The notes under the pieces: model-generated
Database searches by the model: none
Told to the model about the DNA's origin: nothing
The model's input: only the letters and a program-made list of their open reading frames with translations
IMG/VR virus record: IMGVR_UViG_3300013126_000066
Span: 1 to 43,984 of that record
Reading direction: 5' to 3' (one strand)
From: a virus
DNA: 43,984 nt
In this document: positions 32,801-41,999 of the stretch, in pieces
How positions within the stretch are numbered: the first letter of the stretch is position 1
Layout: the number at the start of each line of letters is the position of its first letter
Program-made: the position numbers and the translations under genes

Positions 32801-34147
32801 CTCTTCATAACCATTCTTATTAATTTTTGCATAAAAAGGCATTAAGCTCATATTTTCTTGCAAGTCTTTTGCTACCAAAGAAGATCCGTCTCTTAATATG
32901 AATGGGTGACTTGGATGTGACAATACATAACTTCCATCATCCAACTCTACTTTAAGAATTTCTGCATTTTCAAAGTTTCTACCGCACCACTTCACCTTGC
33001 CGGGAACATTTTTGTGAGTTTTGTCATCAATTGAATAAACTCAATTTTCTTTTCCTTCTTCATATTCTCTTGCTAATTCTTCAATAGTAATAGTTCTACC
33101 ATCCAATAAAGGAATTGAGCTATCCTTGTGAATTGGTTGAAGAGATAATCTATAATCAACAACTCCATCTTGATCGTAAATTCTATCTTTTTTGAACGAA
33201 TTTGCAAATTTATTGACAGCAGCTTCAATTTGATCTGATCTAATATTTCCAATATCAAAATAAAAAATTCTTCTTTGAGGAGCACGAACGAGACGATAAA
33301 TAATCATCGAATCTTCTAGAGTAATTAACTGTCTTCAGATTCTTCTTCCATTTTCAAGAATTGATTTTCCGTACTCATCAAAATCCATTGTTGTTTTCAA
33401 TCTAAAGTGAGCAATCTCATAAGGTTCAAGAGGATCTCCACCCATTGATGCTACTCTGTACCTATATGCAAATGGATTATTTTCATCAAAACCAACCTCT
33501 CTATCAACATGCTCTACCGGAAGTGGTACTAATTTTTTAATACCTTTTTTTGCATCCATATGAATCATATAATAAGAATCACCGTATTTCATGGTATCCC
33601 GTATATACTGAAAAGCATTGCTATTTAAATCTAAAATTTCATTAAATAAAAACTTAACTTCTTCCTCAAGTTTTTCGTTTGAACATTGAATTGTAACCAC
33701 ATTCCCATCTTGATTTATTGTAGTTGCATCTGCTGCAAGAACATCTAAAGCTCTTCCTACTTCCGGAGTCATTCATTCCATTCTATCATATTCCATATAA
33801 CGCAATCTTCTATCACCATCATTTCTTGTAATTCCTCAATTGATGGTAGATTGAATTCTTCTATAATAATTTTCTTGTCTTTCTATCTTTCTTAATTGAC
33901 TTTGAGAAAGGTTTGAGTTTAATTTTATATTTGTGTTTGGTATAACATCTGGCCCTAAAATAAGTTTTCTTAATTTATAAAACTTACCTTGCTCTTTTGT
34001 TACGCTTATTTTTTCATAATCTTTTTTTTGTATATCGTTTCTTATTGGGTCAATTTGCTTTGCATAATTAGAGTACATGCTTGACGGAAGCGGTTGTTGA
34101 GAATCTATAGGAGAATTTTTTATTTTAGTTACATTAATTTTTGCCAT
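29822..34147 (-). CDS. Portal protein precursor (gp20-like) with two inteins, 1441 aa
   Basis: With TGA as Trp, one frame runs from ATG 34147 to TAA 29822..29824. The extein parts add up to about 611 aa (337 + 60 + 214) and match T4-type portals. Matching stretches include MTPEVGRALDVLAADATTIN, then VPLPVEHVDREVGFD and IEEDYVIPKRG, and finally LNSK joined to STLGNEDIRYSQYVQRIQKS. The portal is the dodecameric ring at the capsid vertex through which the terminase pumps DNA. Two Hint/HNH inteins interrupt conserved portal segments. The C-terminal ~70 residues are Gly/Met/Asp-rich. The gene follows the terminase gene by 34 bp, with a promoter-like box in the gap. The splice junctions proposed below are inferred from alignment with each other and with portal families. 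Confidence 0.9.
29934..29980 (-). repeat. 15-bp repeat in the portal's Gly-rich tail
   Basis: The plus-strand unit cccatatctcctcct occurs nearly three times in tandem, coding GGGDMGGGDMGGM. The wider region 29925..30050 encodes a Gly/Met/Asp-rich, disordered end of the portal protein. Confidence 0.7.
30467..31774 (-). other. Intein 2 in portal, Hint + HNH nuclease, 436 aa
   Basis: The intein starts at Cys1 (CLHPDTLIPLLNGREL, codon 31772..31774) and ends ...NIVCKN, before Ser+1 of STLGNEDIRY. Splicing blocks visible: A at the start; B as TSTPDHHFIL with the TxxH pair; F as YNMEVFDEQQNHNF; G as NIVCKN with terminal Asn. The usual penultimate His is Lys. The nuclease part holds LTIIHHKDFNQFNNSSINLQ followed by a later His, the HNH layout, near 31210..31300. 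After it comes a charged and helical region that may bind DNA. Several Trp codons are TGA, so the intein has the same recoded usage as the host gene. Confidence 0.88.
31955..33136 (-). other. Intein 1 in portal, Hint + HNH nuclease, Pro1, 394 aa
   Basis: Ungapped alignment with intein 2 (IPLLDGRTITI against IPLLNGRELTI) puts the first intein residue at Pro, after ...YRLSLQ. Block B is LSHPSHPFIL with its His; block F is VYCMTVVGPNDENDRHNF; the nuclease shows PIVHHKGVGSKNNSLNNSPT followed by LVPM and a later His, an HNH layout. The best end is GIRILN, with Ser+1 of SIEEDYVIP. This restores an extein (RLSLQ-SIEEDYVIP) that fits the portal family. An alternative end is ...PFDMN with Thr+1 (32000), but that would leave 15 extra extein residues. 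The penultimate His is Leu. Confidence 0.82.
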
Positions 34148-34171
34148 TTTAACTTCCTTAATATTGTTTAA

Positions 34172-34182
34172 ATTATATAGAT
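34172..34182 (-). promoter_or_regulatory. Late-promoter-like box before the portal gene
   Basis: The minus-strand ATCTATATAAT box touches the terminase stop (34182..34184) and lies 25 bp before the portal ATG at 34147. The distance is right for a -10-type element feeding a short leader. Confidence 0.55.
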
Positions 34183-35873
34183 TATCTTATCAACTCTCTC
34201 AAATCTCACGTTCCGTCATCACCTTTATGAATCTGAGAATCTTGATACTGATAAATTCATGGATTCTTAGATTCTTTTAATTTTAATCTATTTTGTAGAA
34301 TTTCCATTTCTTTTACTTTTTCTTCTCTGTTATTTAATATTACATTAGTGATAGATGTAAATTTTTCTTCACTTATATTTTGCTCTTCCAATGATGTTTC
34401 ATATAAGTGAGTAAAGATAGCAGTTGACATCATTAAGTCGTCGTTACATCCATCATCATGTATAGCTTTTCCATCAATTCAAAGCCAAGATCAGCATTCA
34501 TTGATAAACCTTTTGCTTCTCATTATCAGCGTTTTTTGTCTAATAGCTTTTTCTAATGAATTCGGAATCAATCTTTGTCTATTGGCGACCGTTGTAGAAA
34601 ATCCGGGAACTGTACCTGTTGATTGAATATTGATGCTCTCTCATATAGAAACCTGCTTTGAGGCTCTGTCTGTATAATATAAATTTGGATAATCTCTTCT
34701 TACTATTTCATTAAGAACAGCAACTCCAAGTCCGTTATTTTCTGCAATCAATATTGCGTCATTGTATTTTTTGCCAATTATAGTTAACGCTTCTCCATAA
34801 ATATCTGTTTTAATCTTACCCTTAAATTCAGCAACTTGATATACAGTTCCTCCTTTTTCTATCTCCCTTGGCATTTTAAACACAGAAAATGCAGAAAAAT
34901 CTTCTCCATCTCCTCTTGCGGAGTCAGCAGAAATAATGTATTTGAATTGAGGATCTGGTTCCTCTCATATTCAAAATTCTTTTTCTTTGTTTAAAGTATG
35001 ACCCTTTTTATTTATTATATTTATCATATCAACCGGATCACTCTTGCAAAACTCTTCTACTCATGTTATATCTTTTGGATCAACAACAGTTCCTCCTGAC
35101 TGCTGGAAATCCACGGCAAATTCTTGAGCAAAGGATTTTTCCCCAAGATCCCTTATTTGTTCTTCCTTTCAGACATCATCTCTTTCAGGCATCTCGTTTC
35201 ACATAATAGTTTCTGCTTTGAAGCCATTTTCCGGTGCCCCAAAATATAAATTCGCAAAAAAATTACTTCTCCCATTAGGAGTTGATAGTGCAATAAAACT
35301 TCCCTGAGTTTTAGAAAGAGTGGGCTGGGCCGCTCTTCAAATACTCGAACTCTCACGAATGAAGGCACATTCGTCAAAAACCAACAATTTTGCAGAAAAT
35401 GAACGACCAGATTCTGTAGACGAAGCAAATGCCTGTATATAAGAACCGTTTGCAAATTCTATAGACTGTTTGTTATCTACAGTTTGTTTTGGATGGAGTC
35501 ACTCTGGCATATAATTAATCATTATCTGGACTTTTTTTATAAGCCCCTGTGCAGCTTCTTTATCTTTTGATATAATAATTGCGGAAAAATAATCTCTGAA
35601 GATCATGTTTCATAAAATATATCCGCCCACAATAGTAGAAACACCAGTCTGTCTTCCTTTTCCTATAACAACCCTTTTATGTTTTAAAAATGTTCTAATA
35701 CATTTATGTCTCTGAAAATCGTATAGCTTAAATGGTTGTGGACCATCTTTTTCTGTTAAGATTTTACAATAATTCTCAAGAAAATACTCAGGATTTTTTT
35801 TGCATTTAGCAATTTCTCTTGCTACGAATATGCTAATAACCTTTTTCTTTGCTATTTTTCAATCAAAATTCAT
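34182..35873 (-). CDS. terL: Terminase large subunit, gp17-like ATPase-nuclease, 563 aa
   Basis: The ATG at 35873 overlaps the polyvalent-protein stop (TAATG); the end is TAA 34182..34184. The N-terminal ATPase shows a Walker A-like GRQTGVSTIVGG, Walker B LLVFDECAFI and the coupling motif ALSTPNGRSNFF. The nuclease domain shows SADSARGDGEDFSAF, IAENNGLG and HDDGCNDDLMM, with the acidic metal-binding residues in place. TGA falls where T4 gp17 has Trp ('SIWRAAQPT' against T4 'DSWLAIQP', and 'IMWNEMPER' against 'AIWNSVKER'), which fixes TGA = Trp. By eye I count 14 TGA and 1 TGG Trp codons. The protein packs DNA through the portal encoded just downstream. Confidence 0.96.
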
Positions 35874-38131
35874 TAATCTACCTCATGTATTCCTGCTCTT
35901 TGATATAATTTATCAAGTCATTCATCTGATTGTTTGATTTGATCGGATTTATCTTGATGAGTTGCTTGCTTTTGAGATAATTGTTCTCATGTCATCAAAA
36001 CAGGTTTTCCTGATTTTGGAATATCTAAATAAATTTGATCATGATCTTTAAATCTTGTTAAAAAGTTAAATCAAATATTATGATATTTAAAAACATTCTC
36101 TCTCTGTCCTCTAAATGCTACTATATCATAATCTTTTCCGTACCAAAACCTTCCATCTAAGACTCTTTTTGATTTTCTTACTTTATAATTTAAGTCATTT
36201 CCCATAGATTTCATGATATTATGGGCATTATACATTAATATATGTTTTTTATAGCCTTTTTGTCTTGCGTAATCATCAATATTTCCTATTCAACCATGCT
36301 CATCATTTAACATTAAATCATATCCTTGATTTCATTTAAAAAGAACATCTCCTGTTGATAAAACAGAAAAAGAAACTTCTGCTTGTTGTCAACGCAATCC
36401 ATCAACTGTATTATCTGTTGATTCTGTTATTTTTTTTGAACTTGAATTGAATCTTTTGGAAAGAGGAATTATATTTCCTTTTTTATCATAAATTATAGAA
36501 TCTGCTAATTTAATTTGTCTTGGGTCAAAAACAACTCATGCATATTCCTTTACTTTAATAGTATCCGGCATATGCTGAATTGTTCATAACTTTCTCGTAT
36601 AGGCAAGAGGATGAGAGGATCTCGTTCATTCTTTGATCTCATCCTCCGTTGGTTCATATATTCTTTTTGGACTTAAAAAAACTTCATAAACTCTGCTTGG
36701 AGTTTCGTGCCCATGAGGTTCGGCATTAGATTTATCATTAGCAAACCAAATTCCAGAATCTTTTCATTTAAAAATAGTAATACTATCGGATTTTGATCCA
36801 TGATAAACAGGACCTATTGTATAGCCAGCGGAATTAGCTGCTTCTTTTACAATTTGATTCACCAACTCCATATTATTTTCTTTTATAGCTGACATATATC
36901 TTTGATCAAGATTTTCCAATTCTTCTTTTATTACCGACTCCAATTGAATGTTTTTATTCATCAACTTTGATAAAAATTGAGTATAATCTTTTAATAAATT
37001 ATGCTTTCTTTCCAAAATCATTTTAATAAGATTATCTCTTTCGCCAGGAGTTCTTTTTGCTTTTTCAACTTCTGTTGCATAAGGATAAACTCATCTTCTC
37101 AATTTATCATCCGGAATTTGTTGAATTTTTTTAATTGCAATTCCAAAGTCTTTTGGATCTAGATCAATTAATCCATCTCTTCAAGCTTCTAAAACAATGT
37201 TGATATAAGGTCTGGAATTGTTTGGTCAATAATTAATATCAAGTTTATCTTTTCCATAAAACTTAAATGATTGAGTTTTGTCAATCCCAATTAATTGACC
37301 ATCTTCGTTTCTTATAAATTGCTTCTTATTAGCGTCATGATTCCCCAGCATTCAATTTAAGACAGCATCTTGAACAATTGCTCTAAGATCATCTTTGGAT
37401 AGCTCTATGGGGTTCTCTGGCCTATATGGGGCGGCATTTAACATCTCTTGCTCTGACGCTACGCTTCCCTGAAAATTTCTTACTCTTGTGGCTGGATAAT
37501 TTGGATTAACTTGTTTTGCTATTTTCGAAGCTGCATAATCTGCTCATGGACCAAAAGGGAGATCGCTAGGCTTCGCCATATGTTTTTTTTTTAATTTATC
37601 AACACCAATATATTTTGGATGAATACCTCCCATATGAGTAGCATCTTCTATATCTGTTAATTCGGACTTCTTAAGAGCCTCTCGAATTAAATTTCCTTTT
37701 TTATCTCTTGATTCTTTTCAACTTATTCCGGTTAATGTCATTGATCTTCTGGTAAATAGATTTTGTAACCATCCTTCAAAAGCAGATAAGATTAATCTCT
37801 TAATAAGCTCTATATCTGATCTTGTCAAATCTTCTTTTATTATACTTTTTTCAAGAAGCTGATTTTTGATTGATTTATGCATTTCTATGTTCAATTTCTT
37901 TGCTTTTTTAAGAGCTTTTGGTTCGTCAACAAGACCTGCTTTTATAAGCTTTAAATAATAATTAGGAATTTCAGATAAGTGATCAGTTGCAATTTCTGTG
38001 GCTTCTTCTGTATCACTTGTATGTTCTTTTTCTACAGCAACACCAACTTTAAGTTCTTTTTGATTCAAAGATGAGGGATCTGTTTTATCACCTTTCCCTC
38101 CTTTTAATTTATTTACATTAATTCTTCTCAT
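35873..38131 (-). CDS. Polyvalent protein: kinase-like + ADP-ribosyltransferase-like domains, 752 aa
   Basis: The frame starts at ATG 38131 and, with TGA as Trp, runs to TAA 35873..35875. Residues ~165-300 hold a kinase-like core: LPFGPWADY..., then VLNWMLGNHDANKKQFI (HxD...N, residues ~263-268), then GIDKTQSFKFYGKDKLD (metal-binding Asp ~283). This layout is found in phage 'HipA-like' polyvalent proteins. Residues ~415-540 hold an ADP-ribosyltransferase-like domain with IGPVYHGSKSD, SGIWFANDKSNAEPHG and VYEVFLS, a pattern of the ART-PolyVal family. The last ~200 residues are unrecognised. Such proteins are proposed to be packaged in the head and to modify host targets on entry. It sits directly upstream of the terminase gene. 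Confidence 0.75.
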
Positions 38132-38134
38132 TTA

Positions 38135-38953
38135 TTACTGTCCTTGAAGTGAGTTCTTCTTCTCTTTCATCTTATTTTCCATTTCTGAACTATCTAACTC
38201 GGACTCTCCTTCTTGCCCATTCCGACTCGTTTCTGGCTCTGCTCCAAGATCAGGTTCTTCGCCTCCAATATCCGGAGGCATTTCTTCTCCACCTCCTAAA
38301 TCAACATCCTCTTCATATTCTTGTGGCTCTCTTAAGTTCGTTGTTGTATTTGCTAGAGTCCCTATAAATCTTTTTAATTGACCTATTTTTCTTGCATCAT
38401 CAAATTCATGAAGAATTCCAAGAATAATATCTTTAAATTCTTGAATATGCATTTGTTTACCTGTTTGATTTGCATACTCTTCAATAGCATTAAGTAAAGT
38501 TGTTTCTTCTGGTTTCATTTTTAAAGGATCGGGTCCGTTTAAATCATTTGCAGAAAGATCATCAAACTCGGTTGACATTTTTGCTTTTCTTGCAACAGTT
38601 TCTTGATCATCGACAGGCTTTTCATCTGGTCCCAAGGGCACCTCCGCTTCTGTCAATGATCTCTTTACAATACTATCAATAACCGATTGTATATCAATAT
38701 TAAATAGCTCTTTCATTGGAAATTCTCCTAGTTGATCTTCTCTTTGATTTAAATTTTGAATAATCTCATCTTCTGTCGGATTTTCATTTTCTTCCATATA
38801 TTCTTCAAAAGTATCCATAATAATATTTGATAAATCATGCTCAACTTTATTTCTTTGCTCTTTTGGAATAAAGTTATTTACCAAATATTCAGCAAAATCA
38901 TCTGTCGTTTTAACTACCGATTCTGGGTCTAGATTTTCTTTTAATTTTCTCAT
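38135..38953 (-). CDS. Acidic hypothetical protein, 272 aa
   Basis: The best start is ATG 38953; an in-frame TTG at 38965 lies inside the upstream gene. The end is TAA 38135..38137, followed 3 bp later by the polyvalent gene. There is no Trp codon. The sequence is acidic throughout, with an N-terminal helical part (DDFAEYLVNNFIPKEQRN) and an unstructured Glu/Gly/Asp-rich C-terminus. It resembles scaffold-like or virion-internal proteins in composition, but no family is recognised. Confidence 0.65.
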   Translation of the reverse strand: MRKLKENLDPESVVKTTDDFAEYLVNNFIPKEQRNKVEHDLSNIIMDTFEEYMEENENPTEDEIIQNLNQREDQLGEFPMKELFNIDIQSVIDSIVKRSLTEAEVPLGPDEKPVDDQETVARKAKMSTEFDDLSANDLNGPDPLKMKPEETTLLNAIEEYANQTGKQMHIQEFKDIILGILHEFDDARKIGQLKRFIGTLANTTTNLREPQEYEEDVDLGGGEEMPPDIGGEEPDLGAEPETSRNGQEGESELDSSEMENKMKEKKNSLQGQ

Positions 38954-38954
38954 A

Positions 38955-39707
38955 TTACAATCCAAACTTATTTAAATCTTTTGTAAATACCTTAATTTCG
39001 CTTAGATATTTGAAAATTCTATCTTGCATTTTCTTTTGAAGTTTCTTGTCACCAGTCTGCCTACCAATTAATGAAGTTCATTTTTTTACAACAGTAATCA
39101 ACTGTTCTTTTTTCATAGCAAGAACTTCTTTATTTTTAATAGAATGAGCAAAATCTTTTTCGTTTATTGTCAAATAAACAACCAAATGCTCTTCAAATTT
39201 TTCAATATATTTCATTACAGCAAATAAATGATGGCACATATGAACTCTTTGTAGCGAAGGATCATTGATCACAGGAGGTCTTTCTTCTGGAAAAATTGCA
39301 GCATCCATCTGTGTTAATTGATAAGATCTATAATATTGGTGACTTTCGCAGTTACAGTGAACTTTTATATCATCTTTTATTACATCTATAATTAAATCTC
39401 TAAGCTCAGACGAACTATCAAAAATTTTTCCACGAACCTTCTTTTTAGCATCTTGCATTTTTGTAAACTGAACATAAGATATATGCTCAAGCTTTGGCCT
39501 TGACACAGATCTTACTCTAAAAGCCAACACATTATATTTTGGAGAATAACCGACAATAGTAACTGTTGATTTTATCCAATCAGTTTTTTTTAGAATGTTT
39601 TTACTATCTTTTCCTGAGATGTGGTTTAGTTCTTTATAATTTAATTCAACTAAAGAATCTTTTTTATTTAAAGGAATAAGATCGTCTTTTATTTTTTCAA
39701 AATCCAT
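38955..39707 (-). CDS. SWIM-like zinc-binding protein, 250 aa
   Basis: The frame starts at ATG 39707 and reads one TGA (39078) as Trp; the end is TAA 38955..38957, two bases from the next ATG. Residues 118-160 show VHCNCESHQYYRSYQLTQ then HMCHHLFAVMKY, a CxC...CxH layout as in SWIM zinc fingers (C118, C120, C158, H160). A basic beta-rich N-terminal half precedes it. Similar proteins with 'C-x-C...YY..Y' and 'INDP....H.CHH' are known in large-phage structural blocks, but their role is unclear. DNA or protein binding during head assembly is inferred. Confidence 0.6.
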
Positions 39708-39741
39708 TTTTAAATCCTTGGCATATAGATGTTTATCTATT

Positions 39742-39752
39742 ATTATATATGA
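39742..39752 (-). promoter_or_regulatory. Late-promoter-like box before the SWIM-like gene
   Basis: The minus-strand TCATATATAAT lies 35 bp before ATG 39707 and just past the terminator at 39763..39787. It marks the start of the 39707-to-terminase transcript. Confidence 0.5.
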
Positions 39753-39762
39753 AAAATATAAT

Positions 39763-39787
39763 AAAAAAAGCCTCGGATTCCGAGGCT
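39763..39787 (-). terminator. Intrinsic terminator after the histone-H1-like gene
   Basis: The stem GCCTCGG/CCGAGGC (39770..39776 and 39780..39786) has an ATT loop, extended by one A-T pair, and a run of seven T on the minus strand (plus A run 39763..39769). It lies 23 bp past the TAA of the small basic gene. Confidence 0.88.
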
Positions 39788-39809
39788 CGTTTGTTTTACT
39801 AAAACTTAT

Positions 39810-40010
39810 TTATTTTGCTTTAGAAAATTGCAAAGTACTTTCTTTTCTGTACTCGCCCAAAAGCTTTCTTACTTGCTGAAGCTTGGTTCTAGCTCTTCTT
39901 GCTGCTGCCAAATTTCCTTTTTCCGCTGCCTTTTCGTGATCAATAGATGCATCCTCAAAAATTTCTCTTACTTGATCAAAAATTTCCACAAACTTAAATG
40001 TTTCGTTCAT
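39810..40010 (-). CDS. Small histone-H1-like protein, 66 aa
   Basis: The frame starts at ATG 40010 with GGAGG upstream and ends at TAA 39810..39812, before a strong terminator. The core DHEKAAEKGNLAAARRARTK then LQQVRKLLGEYRKE matches the 'K..GN..A..RAR..L..L..L....RKE' pattern of small bacterial and phage H1/Hc1-like proteins. These bind or compact DNA. It may bind packaged or replicating DNA. Having its own terminator suggests high expression. Confidence 0.6.
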   Translation of the reverse strand: MNETFKFVEIFDQVREIFEDASIDHEKAAEKGNLAAARRARTKLQQVRKLLGEYRKESTLQFSKAK

Positions 40011-40018
40011 AAATCCTC

Positions 40019-40420
40019 CTATAAATTGTTTGTTTGTCCATAATTTATTTTTTTCATTGATTCGATTTGTACTGAAGGTGGTTCATAAGAAAAAAGGTTA
40101 AAGAAAATAACATAAGTCCCACCAGAACCATCACTAATTGTTGCTGAAGTTGCTCCTTCCATATGAATCTTATCTTCGTCTAATTTAAAGTCCTTAAAAA
40201 ATTCTACAATTCCTTGTTTAATCTTTTGTTGCATAATAGCAGTTAACTCACTTTTACTAGGTCCCTCAAGAGGGTTTTTTGGACTCTTTAACGAGTTCAT
40301 TCCAATCTCAGCACCTTCTTTTACCAAGTTACTAATTGGCAAATTTAAGTCGATCATAGCTTCTAATACAGCTTTATTTAAATTTTGCTTTTCTCTTTTT
40401 ACAGGAATTGTTTTTGCCAT
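40019..40420 (-). CDS. Hypothetical protein, 133 aa
   Basis: I choose ATG 40420 (MAKTIPVKREKQ) over an upstream in-frame TTG at 40438. The end is TAG 40019..40021, one of the clear TAG stops in the window. Residues 1-80 are helical; a beta stretch follows (GGTYVIFFNLFSYEPPSVQI). There is no Trp. No family was recognised. It lies 8 bp before the histone-H1-like gene. Confidence 0.65.
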   Translation of the reverse strand: MAKTIPVKREKQNLNKAVLEAMIDLNLPISNLVKEGAEIGMNSLKSPKNPLEGPSKSELTAIMQQKIKQGIVEFFKDFKLDEDKIHMEGATSATISDGSGGTYVIFFNLFSYEPPSVQIESMKKINYGQTNNL

Positions 40421-40421
40421 T

Positions 40422-40607
40422 TTAAAAATTTTCCTCAATTTCTTTTTTTAATTCCAAAAGACATTTGTATTTTCCAAAATCAATTAATGAATTTGCGGTT
40501 CTTAACTCTATCATTTCTTTGTTTGTAAGAGTTTTGTTAAACATACAAAAATTTTCCATGAATAAAATTTTTTCTTCTAACTTATCTATCAAAATTTTTT
40601 TCATCAT
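40422..40607 (-). CDS. Small hypothetical protein, 61 aa
   Basis: The frame runs from ATG 40607 (or 40604, MMKK) to TAA 40422..40424. A promoter-like box (40611..40621) lies only 4 bp upstream, so the true start may instead be the internal ATG at 40559 (MENFCMF), preceded by AGAAGAA. The protein is helical and charged, with two Cys and no Trp. Function unknown. Confidence 0.5.
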   Translation of the reverse strand: MMKKILIDKLEEKILFMENFCMFNKTLTNKEMIELRTANSLIDFGKYKCLLELKKEIEENF

Positions 40608-40610
40608 ACC

Positions 40611-40621
40611 ATTATATAGAT
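40611..40621 (-). promoter_or_regulatory. Promoter-like box touching the glycosyltransferase stop
   Basis: ATCTATATAAT on the minus strand, identical to three other boxes. It overlaps the TAA of the glycosyltransferase gene by one base and lies unusually close (4 bp) to the next ATG. Confidence 0.45.
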
Positions 40622-41961
40622 TAAATTATCGTTTTTGCATATAAATCGTATCTTTTTTCGTTAACCTTTTCAATATCAAAAACTTCTGTCACATAATCTT
40701 TAAATATTTTTGATCACTTCTCTCTTTCGTCCTTATTATTTACTCAATAAACAATATTTTCAGCAAATTGATCGTCGTTCTCTGCTGCCATATGTTTTAG
40801 AGCAACAGATCTTAATTCATCCGGAAGGTTTGAGCAAAATTCCTCATATCCACCAAATTGAGTTCATACCGAAATTGCTCCCTTTTTAAAACCTTCTATC
40901 ACCTTAATTGCAGACTTTGATTTATTGAATCCACTTTTTTCTGCAAGATAAGCTAAATTTATATCATACTGATCATAAAACTCACCATAATTAAATAATC
41001 CTTTTACATCTTGAAAAGTACAAGATTCAGAGCCTAAAGTAGGAAGGTATCCTGGAAACTTGTCAAATCCATTCATTAATTTATATTTATAAGTAAGATG
41101 CTGTGGTGTTGGTACGTCAACTATTCTGCCATCAGGAAGTTTTTGATGCATAATATCCGTAACAGGCATACCAGATAAAATAAAATGAATAAGATCCTTA
41201 TCTACTTTTCCCTGTACTTTTTTGAATATATCAAGCATTTTCATTAAATCCGGAAAGTGTGATGTTAATCCTGCTCATCCAATTGTAGCCTTTCCTTTTG
41301 CCAAATCTGGTTTTGTACTTTCTTTTTCTTCTTTAGATAAATTTCTTCATTGATCATTTTTCCATTGAAAAGCATTAGGAACAATATAAACTTTATTTGA
41401 TTTATTTAAGTTACCAAATGTTCTTTTTAATGTCATTCCTGTTGTCGTGACAAAATCAGCATGAGTTAATTGCTTAATTGACATCTTATCTTTACCATGC
41501 TTAATTCATGCTTCTTTTAGTGGATGACTATCTGGTAGTGAAAATTCCTTATCATCAACATCGTGCTGAATTAATGGCTTGTTAAATCCTTTTGGTCACA
41601 TATTTATAACATCATTTAAATAAACATGCAGATCGCCAGCTCTATGTTGTACAATAATGTCGGTAAATTTAATCATATTTAAGTTAAAATTATCAGTAAA
41701 TATAATATAAAATTTATCTGCGTGATGTTTAAATAGATTATATAAAGGAATTCGTAGTCTGAAAAAATCCGTCCCCGTTTTTGATGGAGTTGAGAATACT
41801 ATAACAGGTCTATTTTCTGTTTTATAATCTAAATTATTTCACATTTCTGTAAAAAATCAATGAAGAAAATTTTCATCTTCTTCATTTCTATAAAGATCTG
41901 AACTTTCTACAACTTTTTCATAAAATTGTCTTTCAAAAGCAGTTAATTTGCTAAAATCCAT
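40621..41961 (-). CDS. Glycosyltransferase-like protein (GT-B fold), 446 aa
   Basis: The frame starts at ATG 41961 and ends at TAA 40621..40623, reading several TGA codons as Trp (for example in LHWFFTEMWNN and ATIGWAGL). The layout fits GT-B enzymes: an N-terminal domain with VIVFSTPSKTGTDFFRLRIP, a middle with TTTGMTLKRTFGN followed by KVYIVPNAFQWKND, and a second domain opening ATIGWAGLTSHFPDL, which is the typical 'igw.G...h..D' start of the donor-binding half. The C-terminal segment YDINLAYLAEKSGFNKSKSA fits the nucleotide-sugar site ('D..iaPl....fn..KS..K'). It may glycosylate a phage protein, host surface or modified base; which one is unknown. Confidence 0.75.
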
Positions 41962-41985
41962 AATTACCTCATTGTTTGTATTAAC

Positions 41986-41996
41986 ATTATATAGAT
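41986..41996 (-). promoter_or_regulatory. Promoter-like box before the glycosyltransferase gene
   Basis: ATCTATATAAT on the minus strand, 25 bp before ATG 41961, the same spacing as at the portal gene. Confidence 0.55.
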
Positions 41997-41999
41997 TGG

